From contig NZ_AP025518.1 of the NCBI RefSeq assembly GCF_022179545.1, positions 5,208,001 to 5,272,000 on the forward strand: a stretch of 64,000 bases of DNA, in the 5' to 3' direction. The position numbers were made by a program, and so were the translations under genes. A model generated the notes under the pieces. That model had not been told where the DNA came from. It did no database searches and saw nothing but the letters and a program-made list of their open reading frames with translations. Positions 52,875-60,984 of this stretch are shown here, piece after piece; the first letter of the stretch is position 1; each line of letters starts with the position of its first letter. Source of the stretch: Mycolicibacterium fortuitum subsp. fortuitum (GTDB lineage Bacteria; Actinomycetota; Actinomycetes; Mycobacteriales; Mycobacteriaceae).

Positions 52875-54239
52875 CTACTGCGCCCGCAGTCCCACCAGTT
52901 CGGTCGAGTTCCGGGCGATCAGCGACGTCCCGACCTGTTCCACCACGCCCCGATGATTCGGAGCCGGCATCCGCCACAACCGTTGGCAGGTCGACAGATC
53001 CGTGGCGACGATGTCGTCGACCGACCCGTGATACTCAATGCTGAGAACGATGTCGCCGTCGGATCCCGCGTAGTGGGTGAAATCGACCTGACACCGGGCG
53101 CCCGGGCTGCCGGAGTCCAGGTTCCATTGCTGCCAGGTTTCGTTTTCCCAGCCTTCCTCACCCTGCCGCACATACAGGTCGTTGCCGATCACCCGGAACT
53201 TGGCCTCCCGGTAATCGACTGCGGCGCCGGGGTATTCGAAGACCTGCCGCCCCTCGCGGGAGTACACCCGGACCACCGAACGGTCGAACACGATCGGCAC
53301 CGTCGTGGCGTTCAGCAGGTTGTAACCCTTGAGCTCGTGCTGTGCCTGCAGCTCGCCGACCGTGTCATAGAACAGCACACCGGCCACGTCGTGCGCCTCG
53401 TACTGATAGGCGAACCCGCCGGGATAGACGGCGGCTCGTCGCAGCGTCGTGCCCGGCGGCGGTGCCGGGGTCAGCTCAGTGCCGTCGATCAGCGAGAACA
53501 CCCGGTACGTCGGGTCGTCCGGGGTCGGGATCTGTGTCGCGAGGGTCAGCGGCGCGTCGTCGGACACGGTCAGAGCCGGCACCTCGAGCTGCCCGCTGCC
53601 CGGGACGAACCACGTGCGCTCACCGGTGGCCCCGACTCCGTAGACACCGGTGCCAGACACGGTGGCCACCAGCCGGGTCTGCCCCAGTGGATTTCCGATC
53701 ACCTCGACAACGGGCTGGGTGTCGTAACCATTGATACGCAAGTCGGTTTCGCCCGAGTGGGTAACCTGTCCGCGCGCCAGGTCGAGCACCCAGAGCCGGC
53801 GCGGTTCGCCGCGGGCGGAGTCCTCGTCGGTCAGGCACACCGCGGTCTGTTCGCCGTTCAGGTGGCAATTCCCGTCGAACCGGACGTGTAGGCCCTCCAA
53901 CATGATCGGGTCGAACAGTCTCGCGCCCGTGCGTAGGTCGATGCCGTACACCCAGCCGCGGTATCCGTCCCCGCAAGACAGGTCGCAGTCGGCGAGGAAG
54001 TAGGCACGCTCACCGACGCTGCCGAACGGCTTGCCCACCGGAATCCCGTCGGCCAGCCCGATGTCGGCCGGTGTCACCCGCCACGCCTGCGCCGGTGGTT
54101 TCTGCAGCGAGAAGCCGATGAGCTGCGCCGTCGGCGCAGGCATCTCGGGGCCGTGACGGCGCACCCACAACACCGCGGCGGTCGCCGCCACCGCAACCAC
54201 GGCGGCCGCCGCGAGCGCGGTGAGGACACCTCGGCGCAT
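52875..54239 (-). CDS. Membrane-anchored beta-propeller (PQQ-like) protein
   Basis: 454 residues from the ATG at 54239; the frame extends to 54305 but that would overlap the upstream gene. One N-terminal helix (LTALAAAAVVAVAATAAVLW) anchors a large extracytoplasmic domain of repeated strands with the WxxDLxxG type pattern (RGWVYGIDLRTGARLF, RLWVLDLARGQ), suggesting a beta-propeller. It starts two bases after the stop of the six-cysteine protein gene, so both are made together. No enzyme motif seen; a scaffold or binding role is likely. Confidence 0.65.
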   Translation of the reverse strand: MRRGVLTALAAAAVVAVAATAAVLWVRRHGPEMPAPTAQLIGFSLQKPPAQAWRVTPADIGLADGIPVGKPFGSVGERAYFLADCDLSCGDGYRGWVYGIDLRTGARLFDPIMLEGLHVRFDGNCHLNGEQTAVCLTDEDSARGEPRRLWVLDLARGQVTHSGETDLRINGYDTQPVVEVIGNPLGQTRLVATVSGTGVYGVGATGERTWFVPGSGQLEVPALTVSDDAPLTLATQIPTPDDPTYRVFSLIDGTELTPAPPPGTTLRRAAVYPGGFAYQYEAHDVAGVLFYDTVGELQAQHELKGYNLLNATTVPIVFDRSVVRVYSREGRQVFEYPGAAVDYREAKFRVIGNDLYVRQGEEGWENETWQQWNLDSGSPGARCQVDFTHYAGSDGDIVLSIEYHGSVDDIVATDLSTCQRLWRMPAPNHRGVVEQVGTSLIARNSTELVGLRAQ

Positions 54240-54241
54240 CG

Positions 54242-54736
54242 CTAGAAAACCCAGCTGCCCGAAGGCTGCACGACGAAGCCGTGGTTGACGATCGGGTCGA
54301 TGCAAGCGACCCCGTCATCGGTCACCGCGCAGGTGGTGTTGACGGCGGTGAGCTTGTGGCCTGGGGCCAGCCTCGGATATCCGGCCGGCGGCGGACAGGG
54401 CCCGCGGCCGCGGACGAAGGATGAGCTGACTCCGTCGCACGACGCTTCCAGCTCGCTCTGCGGCGCCTCGGCGGGCATGCCGACGATGGTTCCGCTGCAT
54501 CCGGCGACGACGTGGTCGTTGCGGTCTGGGCGGTACTCCCACATACAGGTCAGGGTCGAGGTGGTGAAGCCGACCCTGGAGGCCTTCAGGCCGTGCTGGA
54601 CATACGGCGCGGGATCGACCGCGGAGAACGCGTCGAGGTCAGGGAATCCGGGCGGTGCCGCATCGCCGGTCGGGGCCGTCGCAACGGCAAGCACGATCGC
54701 TGTCCAGAAGGCCGACACCACGGATGCACGACGCAC
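54242..54736 (-). CDS. Secreted six-cysteine protein with C-terminal HGFVVQPSGSW motif (copy 3)
   Basis: 164 residues from a GTG, possibly leaderless: a TAGCAT -10-like hexamer lies about 11 bases upstream. Signal peptide (VSAFWTAIVLAVATAPTGDA), then PPGFPDLDAFSAVDPAPY, six cysteines in the same order as the copies at 11834 and 12352, and the shared ending GVACID...HGFVVQPSGSWVF. It is located over 40 kb from the other two and paired with a beta-propeller protein instead. Function unknown; disulfide-stabilised and exported. Confidence 0.75.
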   Translation of the reverse strand: MRRASVVSAFWTAIVLAVATAPTGDAAPPGFPDLDAFSAVDPAPYVQHGLKASRVGFTTSTLTCMWEYRPDRNDHVVAGCSGTIVGMPAEAPQSELEASCDGVSSSFVRGRGPCPPPAGYPRLAPGHKLTAVNTTCAVTDDGVACIDPIVNHGFVVQPSGSWVF

Positions 54737-54780
54737 CGTCCAATGCTAAGTGCCGTCCGACGGCGCGTTCAGCGGCAAAG

Positions 54781-56037
54781 TCAGCGCAGGGCGCTGCCCT
54801 TGACCCACTCGGACCACGGCACGGACCAGTCGCCGTTGTTGGTCGGCTTGAGCGGGTCACCGCCGGTGTTGCGAATCTCGACGATGTCTCCGGGCACCGA
54901 GAAGTTGTAGAACCATTCGGCGTTCTCGCCGCTGAGGTTCAGGCAGCCGTGGCTGACGTTCTCCTTGCCCTGAGCCCAGATCGTCGAGTTGAGCTGGTGC
55001 AGGTAGATGCCGTCGATGCTGATGCGCGTGGCCCACGGGATGGTCGTCTTGTAGCCGAGCCGCGAATTCACGGGCAGGCCGTAGGTCGACGAGTCCATGA
55101 CCACGGGGTTGGCCTTGTCCATCACGGTGTAGATGCCGCGAGGCGTCCAGAAGCTCATCGTGGTGCCGCCGACGGTCTCGGTGCCGCCCATGCCCATCGA
55201 GGTGGGCATGGTTCGCACCAGCTTGCCGTTGTCGTAGACCCTGACCTGTTTGTCGGTGTCGTCGGCGATGGTGACGTGCGAGGCGCCGATGGTGAACGAG
55301 ACCTTCTCGTCCTGCGCACCGTATAGGTCGTCGCCGAGCTTGGCGCCGTAGATGCCGGCGTCGACGGTGACCTTGGTACCCGGTGCGTAGTACTTCTCCG
55401 GACGCCAGTGTGCGGTCTGGTCGTCAATCCAGTTCCACGAGCCGACCGCCTTGGGCTCGGTGATGACCTTCATCCGGTTTTCGGCGCTGGCCTTATCGGT
55501 GATCGGCTCATCGAAGCGGGCGACGATCACCATGCCGACGCCGTAGGTGGCACCGTCCTGTAGCGGGGCGTAGTTCGTACCGTTGAGGTAGACCCGGGCC
55601 TGGTAGCCCGGGGTCACCGTGGAGAAGCTGATGGTTTTGCGAGTCGGCATTCCGCCGGGTCCGCGCGCGTCGACCTTCAGCGTGTAGGTGCGGCCGTAGC
55701 CGAGTGTGGTGGTCGGCTTCCAGGTCCTGGCGTCGGGCGTCAGGATGCCGGGGATCTCCTTGCCGGCGTCGTTGGTCATCGTCACGCGTGCCACGGTGCC
55801 GGTGTCGGCGGTGACCATGACGCGGGCCAGCGGGTCGACTTCGGCGTCGGCCTTGGGCGTGATGGTCAGCTTGGCCGGCTCGGTTGGTGACGGCTGCGGG
55901 GCGCCCTGAGGTGCAGCAGCCAACGTCTGGCAATGCTCGGCGCAGTCCGGCAGGGCCGAAACAACGACACCACCTGAGATGGCCAGCACGGCAAGTGCGA
56001 CCGCCAGGTAGGCACGACGAACAGACGTCAAAGTCAC
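54781..56037 (-). CDS. L,D-transpeptidase with Ig-like domains
   Basis: 418 residues. A signal/anchor (YLAVALAVLAISGGVVVSA) is followed by Cys residues (CAEHC), two Ig-like beta domains (about 55-270), and a YkuD catalytic domain whose motif is NVSHGCLNLSGENAEWFY with the nucleophilic Cys near 366; a preceding His is in GIYLHQLNS. Such enzymes form 3-3 peptidoglycan cross-links, major in mycobacteria, and are targets of carbapenems. The layout is close to LdtMt2/LdtMt5, but which of the Ldt paralogues it is cannot be told here. Confidence 0.92.
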   Translation of the reverse strand: MTLTSVRRAYLAVALAVLAISGGVVVSALPDCAEHCQTLAAAPQGAPQPSPTEPAKLTITPKADAEVDPLARVMVTADTGTVARVTMTNDAGKEIPGILTPDARTWKPTTTLGYGRTYTLKVDARGPGGMPTRKTISFSTVTPGYQARVYLNGTNYAPLQDGATYGVGMVIVARFDEPITDKASAENRMKVITEPKAVGSWNWIDDQTAHWRPEKYYAPGTKVTVDAGIYGAKLGDDLYGAQDEKVSFTIGASHVTIADDTDKQVRVYDNGKLVRTMPTSMGMGGTETVGGTTMSFWTPRGIYTVMDKANPVVMDSSTYGLPVNSRLGYKTTIPWATRISIDGIYLHQLNSTIWAQGKENVSHGCLNLSGENAEWFYNFSVPGDIVEIRNTGGDPLKPTNNGDWSVPWSEWVKGSALR

Positions 56038-56161
56038 TCCAATGTGGTTCGGCGAGGGCCTGATTGATCAGGGCGTGATCAGTGACTCAATCGTAGCCGG
56101 GCCGCTTCGGCTCCGACGCAACGCCCAGGGCATGCGGGCGAGTCGAGGGGGCGTCGGTGCC

Positions 56162-56695
56162 TCAGTTGACGGCGCGCTCCAGGTACTCCATCGCCGCGTC
56201 GGGTTCCTCGGCGACGAAGACCAGTTCATCCAGCGGCACGGGCAGGAACCCGTCCTGCTCCATCCGCCGCAACTGGATCACCAGACCGTCGTAGAAGCCC
56301 GCGGTGTTCAGCAGCACGACCGGCTTGTCGTGGCGACGATGCTTGCGCAGTTCCAGGATCTCAGTGGCTTCATCGAGGGTGCCGAGGCCACCGGGCATCA
56401 CCATCAGAGCATCGGAGCGCTCCAACAGCACTGCCTTGCGTTCGGAGAGATCGGCGGTGATCACCATCTCGTCGGCTCCCGCCCTGGCCTGCTGGCGCAG
56501 GAACTCCACCGAGATCCCGACCAGCCGGCCGCCACTGGCCTGCACCTCGTCGGCCACCACCTTCATCAGGCCCTTGTCGGACCCGCCCCAGACGAGGGTG
56601 TGTCCACCCTTGCCGAGGAGTTCGGCGAAGGCGCGCGCCGGTTCGGTGTAGCGCTCGTCGAGGTCGGCGGCGGAGAGGAAGACGCAGATGTTCAT
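56162..56695 (-). CDS. LOG family protein (TIGR00730; cytokinin riboside 5'-monophosphate phosphoribohydrolase-like)
   Basis: 177 residues, Rossmann-like. The family motif PGGLGTLDE is present, with HTLVWGGSDKGLMKVVADEV and LELRKHRRHDKPVVLLN. Members cleave ribose 5-phosphate from cytokinin nucleotides or related purine nucleotides; in M. tuberculosis the homologue Rv1205 makes cytokinins. Divergent from the next gene with a 63-base gap. Confidence 0.88.
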   Translation of the reverse strand: MNICVFLSAADLDERYTEPARAFAELLGKGGHTLVWGGSDKGLMKVVADEVQASGGRLVGISVEFLRQQARAGADEMVITADLSERKAVLLERSDALMVMPGGLGTLDEATEILELRKHRRHDKPVVLLNTAGFYDGLVIQLRRMEQDGFLPVPLDELVFVAEEPDAAMEYLERAVN

Positions 56696-56758
56696 GGGGC
56701 ACTTTCGGCGGCAGGTCGATGCGGACGCTTGTCTCTACCGTGGCATAGCGTGGCCGCC

Positions 56759-57532
56759 ATGGTTGACGCGGCTGAGCCGCTGTCGACGATCCTGGCCGAG
56801 CACGGGCCGCTGGGCGAGGACGAGATCAAACGGCGATTGCGCGGCGGCGGTGTCGCGGACCCGGATGCCGTCGTCTACGACGCCCTTCACATGCTGAACA
56901 GTCCGGCGGGTCAGTTGACCGATGACCGGTGGGTGTGGCTGCCGACACTGCTGGGCGGCCGGGTGTTCACGCATCGGCTCGAGGCGCCCGAGGTCGCCCA
57001 CGACATGCTCACGGTGCTGCCGGATCTCGGCGCGCTCACCGATCTCTTCGAGCACGAGCCCTACCATCGCTTCGCTGACGGTGCACCGGTGACCGTATTG
57101 ATGGTCGACTACGACGACGAACTGCTCGAGGGTGATGAGTTGCGCGTGGAAACCAACAGCGAAAATCGAATGGACAGTGCGCTTTCCACGCTGAAACGAC
57201 TGGATCCCGGCGTGGAGATCCTCGATGACACGCGCGAGCCGGTGGGTGACGTGCGCGATTTGTCCGACCGGTTTCCGGGTGACGACACGGATGCGCTCGA
57301 CCCCGACGATCCCGAGGTCGCCGCCGCCCTCGACGAGTACGTCCGTGAGTACGAAACCCACTGGCTCGATCAACCGATCCCGGCCCTCGATGGCTACACA
57401 CCGCGGCAGGCCGCCGACGATCCAACCCGCCGCGGCGACCTGATCAAGCTTCTCGACAGCTTCCCGGCCGGAGTCGGCGCCCGGGGCGCAATGGACGTCG
57501 ACCGGCTGCGTGCTGCGCTCGGTTTAATGTAA
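56759..57532 (+). CDS. Conserved hypothetical protein with C-terminal PIPALDGYTPRQAADDP motif
   Basis: 257 residues from the ATG at 56759; an in-frame GTG at 56750 is an alternative. The frame runs far back to 56042 but that is only a shadow of the LOG gene. N-terminal part (ILAEHGPLGEDEIKRRLRGG) looks like a winged-helix-type start. A middle acidic region is followed by WLDQPIPALDGYTPRQAADD with PTRRGDLIKLLDS, a tail motif I have seen at the ends of several unrelated bacterial protein families. Function unknown. The toxin-antitoxin pair follows. Confidence 0.7.
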   Translation: MVDAAEPLSTILAEHGPLGEDEIKRRLRGGGVADPDAVVYDALHMLNSPAGQLTDDRWVWLPTLLGGRVFTHRLEAPEVAHDMLTVLPDLGALTDLFEHEPYHRFADGAPVTVLMVDYDDELLEGDELRVETNSENRMDSALSTLKRLDPGVEILDDTREPVGDVRDLSDRFPGDDTDALDPDDPEVAAALDEYVREYETHWLDQPIPALDGYTPRQAADDPTRRGDLIKLLDSFPAGVGARGAMDVDRLRAALGLM

Positions 57533-57540
57533 GACCAGAA

Positions 57541-57559
57541 TGGTATCACATTGGTATCA
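57541..57559. repeat. Direct repeat TGGTATCA-N3-TGGTATCA, likely toxin-antitoxin operator
   Basis: Two exact eight-base copies at 57541-57548 and 57552-57559 with an 11-base period, directly upstream of the ribbon-helix-helix antitoxin gene. Direct repeats at one helical turn are what such antitoxins bind, so this is the probable autoregulatory site. Confidence 0.6.
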
Positions 57560-57566
57560 TCGCGTC

Positions 57567-57773
57567 ATGGGCATGACTCTGCGCACCAGTGACGAGCAGA
57601 CCGAGGCTCTGCGTCGGCAGGCCGCCGCCGAAGGGCGGTCGATGCAGGCTGTCGCGCTGTCGGCGATCGATGAGTACATCGCCCGTCGCACGCATCAATC
57701 CAAGGTGCAATCAGTTCTGCAGCGCGTGGTCGCCGAGGAGGCCGGGGTTCTGGAGCGACTGAAGGACGCATGA
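57567..57773 (+). CDS. Ribbon-helix-helix antitoxin
   Basis: 68 residues from ATG 57567; a second Met follows at 57573. The RHH pattern MTLRTSDEQTEALRRQAAAE with GRSMQAVALSAIDEYI, then a charged C-terminal helix that would bind the toxin. It lies seven bases after the direct repeats and may be leaderless, as no ribosome site is evident. Its stop overlaps the toxin start by ATGA. Confidence 0.82.
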   Translation: MGMTLRTSDEQTEALRRQAAAEGRSMQAVALSAIDEYIARRTHQSKVQSVLQRVVAEEAGVLERLKDA

Positions 57774-58153
57774 TCGAGTACCTGGATCTCGATGACCTCT
57801 TGGAAGTTGCACGCCACGCTATCGGAGCCGACGTGAAAGTCGGGGACTACGGATTGCTCGAATCGGCGCTGGCGCGACCGCGGGCATCGGTGTTCGGTGA
57901 TGACGCTTACCCCGACCTGCATCTCAAGGCCGCGGCCCTGCTGCATTCCCTGGCCCGCAACCACGCACTTGTCGACGGGAACAAACGGCTGGCGTGGACG
58001 AGCTGCCTGACCTTTCTCGGCATCAACGGGCAGCGGATCGCGGCGTCCGAAGACGACCGCTTCGATTTCGTGATCCGGGTCGCCACCGGCGCCGAATCCG
58101 ACCTCGAGGACATCGCCGCGCAGCTTCGCGCATGGAGCGACCCGTCGGAGTAG
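57770..58153 (+). CDS. doc: Fic/Doc (death-on-curing) family toxin
   Basis: 127 residues. The Fic motif reads HALVDGNKRLAWTS (near residues 64-77), matching the Doc form H-x-F-x-D-A/G-N-K-R. Doc inactivates elongation factor Tu by phosphorylation, stopping translation. Coupled by ATGA to the RHH antitoxin. No truncation is seen, so the pair appears intact. Confidence 0.88.
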   Translation: MIEYLDLDDLLEVARHAIGADVKVGDYGLLESALARPRASVFGDDAYPDLHLKAAALLHSLARNHALVDGNKRLAWTSCLTFLGINGQRIAASEDDRFDFVIRVATGAESDLEDIAAQLRAWSDPSE

Positions 58154-58214
58154 CGGGCATCGACGTCCTCGATTACGGGTTTGCCCCCAAACCGCCATAC
58201 CATCGCTAGTCGAG

Positions 58215-59849
58215 ATGACCGAAAAAGCCCTCGAAGATGCCCTGGCGACCCCGCCCTCCAACACCGCCCAAGCTGCCAAGATCGCCGCCGAGGCCGCCCG
58301 TCGCCGCACCTTCGCGGTCATCAGCCACCCCGACGCCGGTAAGTCCACGCTGACCGAGGCGCTGGCACTGCATGCCCGGGTGATCAACGAGGCGGGCGCG
58401 ATCCACGGCAAGGCGGGCCGCAAGTCGACGGTGTCGGACTGGATGGAGATGGAGAAGGCGCGCGGCATCTCGATCACCTCCACCGCGCTGCAGTTCCCGT
58501 ACCGCGACTGCGTCATCAACCTGCTCGACACCCCCGGCCACGCCGACTTCTCGGAAGACACCTACCGGGTGCTGACGGCCGTGGACTGCGCGGTGATGCT
58601 CATCGACGCCGCCAAGGGCCTCGAGCCGCAGACCCTGAAGCTTTTCCAGGTGTGTAAGCACCGGGGCATCCCGATCATCACGGTGATCAACAAGTGGGAC
58701 CGTCCGGGCCGGCACGCCCTGGAGTTGATGGACGAGATCCACGAGCGGATCGGCTTGCGCACCACGCCCCTGACGTGGCCGGTGGGTATCGCGGGTGACT
58801 TCAAGGGTGTGATGGACCGTCGGGCCGAGAAGTTCATCCGGTTCACCCGCACCGCGGGCGGCGCCACCGCGGCCCCCGAAGAGCACATCGCCGCCGCCGA
58901 CGCGCACGCCGCTGCCGGCGACGACTGGGACACCGCGGTCGAGGAATCCGAGCTGCTCTCTGCCGACGGGTCGGACTACGACCGCGAAACCTTCCTGTCC
59001 GGCGAGTCCTCCCCGGTGCTGTTCACCTCCGCCGCGTTGAACTTCGGTGTCAACCAGCTGCTCGACGTGCTGGTCGAGCTGGCCCCGTCGCCCAGTGGGT
59101 CGGTCGATGTCGACGGCAACCGCCGGACGGTGGATTCACCGTTCAGCGCGTTCGTGTTCAAGGTGCAGGCCGGCATGGACACCTCGCATCGCGATCGCAT
59201 CGCCTACGCGCGCGTCGTCTCGGGCACGTTCGAACGCGGCGACGTCCTGACCCACGCCGCCACCGGTAAGCCGTTCGTCACCAAGTACGCGCAGTCGGTG
59301 TTCGGGCAGCAGCGCTCGACGCTCGACGACGCGTGGCCCGGCGACGTGATCGGGTTGGCGAACGCGGCGGTGCTGCGCCCCGGCGACACCCTGTACCGGG
59401 ACATCCCGGTGGTCTATCCGCCGATCCCCAGCTTCTCCCCCGAACACTTCGCGGTGGCCCGCGGCACCGACCCGAGCAAGCACAAGCAGTTCCGCAAGGG
59501 CATCGAGCAGCTCGAGCAGGAAGGCGTCGTGCAGGTCCTGCGGTCCGACAAGCGCGGCGAGCAGGCCCCGGTGTTCGCCGCGGTCGGCCCGATGCAGTTC
59601 GAGGTGGCCGCCCACCGGATGGCCACCGAGCTCAGTGCGCCGATCTCCCTGGAGAACCTGCCGTATCAGGTGGCGCGGGTGGTCTCTCCCGAAGACGCCG
59701 AATTCGTCAACAAGCAGGTGTCGTGCGAAGTGCTGACGCGCACCGACGGGGTCATGCTGGTGCTGTTCTCGACACCGTGGCGGCTGGAGGGTTTCCAGCG
59801 CGACAACCCCAATATCAAGCTGGGGTCTTTGGTGGCTGCGGAAGGCTAA
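58215..59849 (+). CDS. prfC: Peptide chain release factor 3
   Basis: 544 residues, a GTPase that recycles RF1 and RF2 from the ribosome. P-loop SHPDAGKSTLTEAL near residue 37, G2/G3 region RGISITSTALQF with DTPGHADFSEDTYR, and NKWDRPGRH. The C-terminal domains (FERGDVLTHAATGKPF, GPMQFEVAAHRM) follow RF3. Its TAA stop lies inside the six-base target duplication of the IS481 element that follows, so the insertion left the reading frame intact. Confidence 0.95.
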   Translation: MTEKALEDALATPPSNTAQAAKIAAEAARRRTFAVISHPDAGKSTLTEALALHARVINEAGAIHGKAGRKSTVSDWMEMEKARGISITSTALQFPYRDCVINLLDTPGHADFSEDTYRVLTAVDCAVMLIDAAKGLEPQTLKLFQVCKHRGIPIITVINKWDRPGRHALELMDEIHERIGLRTTPLTWPVGIAGDFKGVMDRRAEKFIRFTRTAGGATAAPEEHIAAADAHAAAGDDWDTAVEESELLSADGSDYDRETFLSGESSPVLFTSAALNFGVNQLLDVLVELAPSPSGSVDVDGNRRTVDSPFSAFVFKVQAGMDTSHRDRIAYARVVSGTFERGDVLTHAATGKPFVTKYAQSVFGQQRSTLDDAWPGDVIGLANAAVLRPGDTLYRDIPVVYPPIPSFSPEHFAVARGTDPSKHKQFRKGIEQLEQEGVVQVLRSDKRGEQAPVFAAVGPMQFEVAAHRMATELSAPISLENLPYQVARVVSPEDAEFVNKQVSCEVLTRTDGVMLVLFSTPWRLEGFQRDNPNIKLGSLVAAEG

Positions 59850-59850
59850 C

Positions 59851-60936
59851 TGTACTGACCACGGACGTTAGGGACGGCGTGGCGTGGTGACATGACGAAG
59901 ACCTCCGAGTGAAGTGCGAGCTGTCGAGGAACGCACCAACTCACTTCGGAGGTCTTCGTGTCCCACCGTAATGCCCCGTTGTCAGAAACCGGTCGTCTGC
60001 GCCTAGCCCGATGCGTCGTGGAGGACGGCTGGACGCTACGACGTGCTGCTGAGCGATTCCAGGTCGCGGTGACCACAGCAGCACGCTGGGCCGGCCGCTA
60101 CCGCGAGCTCGGCAGGGCCGGAATGGTCGATCGCAGCTCACGACCGCACCACAGCCCCAACCGGACACCCACACGAACCGAACGTCGAATCATCAAAGTC
60201 CGGGTCCTGCGCCGGTGGGGGCCAGCCCGCATCGGTTATCTGCTCGGTCTGCATCCCTCCACCGTCCATCGCGTTCTGACCCGTTACGGCCTGGCCAAAC
60301 TGCGCTGGCTCGACCGACCCACCGGCCTGGTCGTACGCCGGATGGAGCCCGCACAGTGCGGCGAACTGGTCCACGTCGACGTGAAGAAACTGGGCAAGAT
60401 CCCCGACGGTGGAGGTTGGCGATTACTGGGCCGTGCCACGGGCAGACGCCATTCCCAAGCCCACCAATCGGTACGCAACACCTCGCGACATCCTGCGATC
60501 GGCTACCACTTCCTGCACACCGCCATCGACGGCCACTCACGACTGGCCTACAGCGAGATACTCGCCGACGAACGCAAGGACACCGCCGCAGCATTCTGGT
60601 CGCGGGCACACGCATGGTTCACCGAATACGGGATCACCGTTCGAAAAGTATTGACTGACAACGGTTCCTGTTACCGTTCCCATGCCTTCAAAGAAGCACT
60701 CGGGCAGATTGAACACCGCCGCACCCGGCCGTATCGGCCGCAGACCAACGGCAAGGTCGAACGGTTCCACCGCACCTTGGCCGATGAATGGGCCTACGCC
60801 CGGCTCTACACCAGCGACACCGAACGCTGCGCCGAATACCCCCTGTGGCTACACACCTACAATCACCACCGCGGCCACACCGCACTCGGCGGCCAACCAC
60901 CCGCCACCCGCGTACCTAACCTTTCAGGTCAGTACA
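59851..60936 (+). mobile_element. IS481-family insertion sequence with 6-bp target duplication GCTAAC
   Basis: 1086 bp. The ends are TGTACTGACC (59851-59860) and GGTCAGTACA (60927-60936), perfect 10-bp inverted repeats with extended partial homology (GTTAGG near each end), and the TGT...ACA termini of the family. GCTAAC flanks both sides (59845-59850 and 60937-60942). Transposition thus placed the element exactly at the prfC stop codon, in the same orientation as prfC. Confidence 0.93.
59895..59959 (+). promoter_or_regulatory. Hairpin sequestering the transposase ribosome site and start codon
   Basis: ACGAAGACCTCCGA (59895-59908) pairs perfectly with TCGGAGGTCTTCGT (59946-59959) and continues for four more pairs across a single bulge. 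The right arm contains the ribosome site GGAGG (59948-59952) and the first two bases of the GTG start. Readthrough transcripts would fold this stem and hide the start, whereas transcripts initiated inside the stem would not. Confidence 0.8.
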
Positions 60937-60941
60937 GCTAA
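59958..60941 (+). CDS. IS481-family transposase
   Basis: 327 residues from GTG 59958 with GGAGG five bases upstream. N-terminal HTH (TLRRAAERFQVAVTTAARW, YLLGLHPSTVHRVL) and integrase core. Acidic triad: Asp near 139 in VHVDVKKLG, Asp near 233 in VLTDNGS, Glu near 266 in GKVERFHRTL. The final Ser codon and the TAA stop (60936-60941) are completed by the target-site duplication: the element itself ends within the codon before the stop. Uninterrupted, so possibly functional. Confidence 0.93.
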   Translation: MSHRNAPLSETGRLRLARCVVEDGWTLRRAAERFQVAVTTAARWAGRYRELGRAGMVDRSSRPHHSPNRTPTRTERRIIKVRVLRRWGPARIGYLLGLHPSTVHRVLTRYGLAKLRWLDRPTGLVVRRMEPAQCGELVHVDVKKLGKIPDGGGWRLLGRATGRRHSQAHQSVRNTSRHPAIGYHFLHTAIDGHSRLAYSEILADERKDTAAAFWSRAHAWFTEYGITVRKVLTDNGSCYRSHAFKEALGQIEHRRTRPYRPQTNGKVERFHRTLADEWAYARLYTSDTERCAEYPLWLHTYNHHRGHTALGGQPPATRVPNLSGQYS

Positions 60942-60984
60942 CCGGCGCGCAGCCACTTGTGTCTTTACCGAGCTGCGGTGGCCG

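Noticed and set aside
56042..56758. N-terminal extension of the hypothetical protein at 56759
   Set aside because: It is antisense to the LOG-family gene, which has clear motifs; the conserved part starts at 56759.
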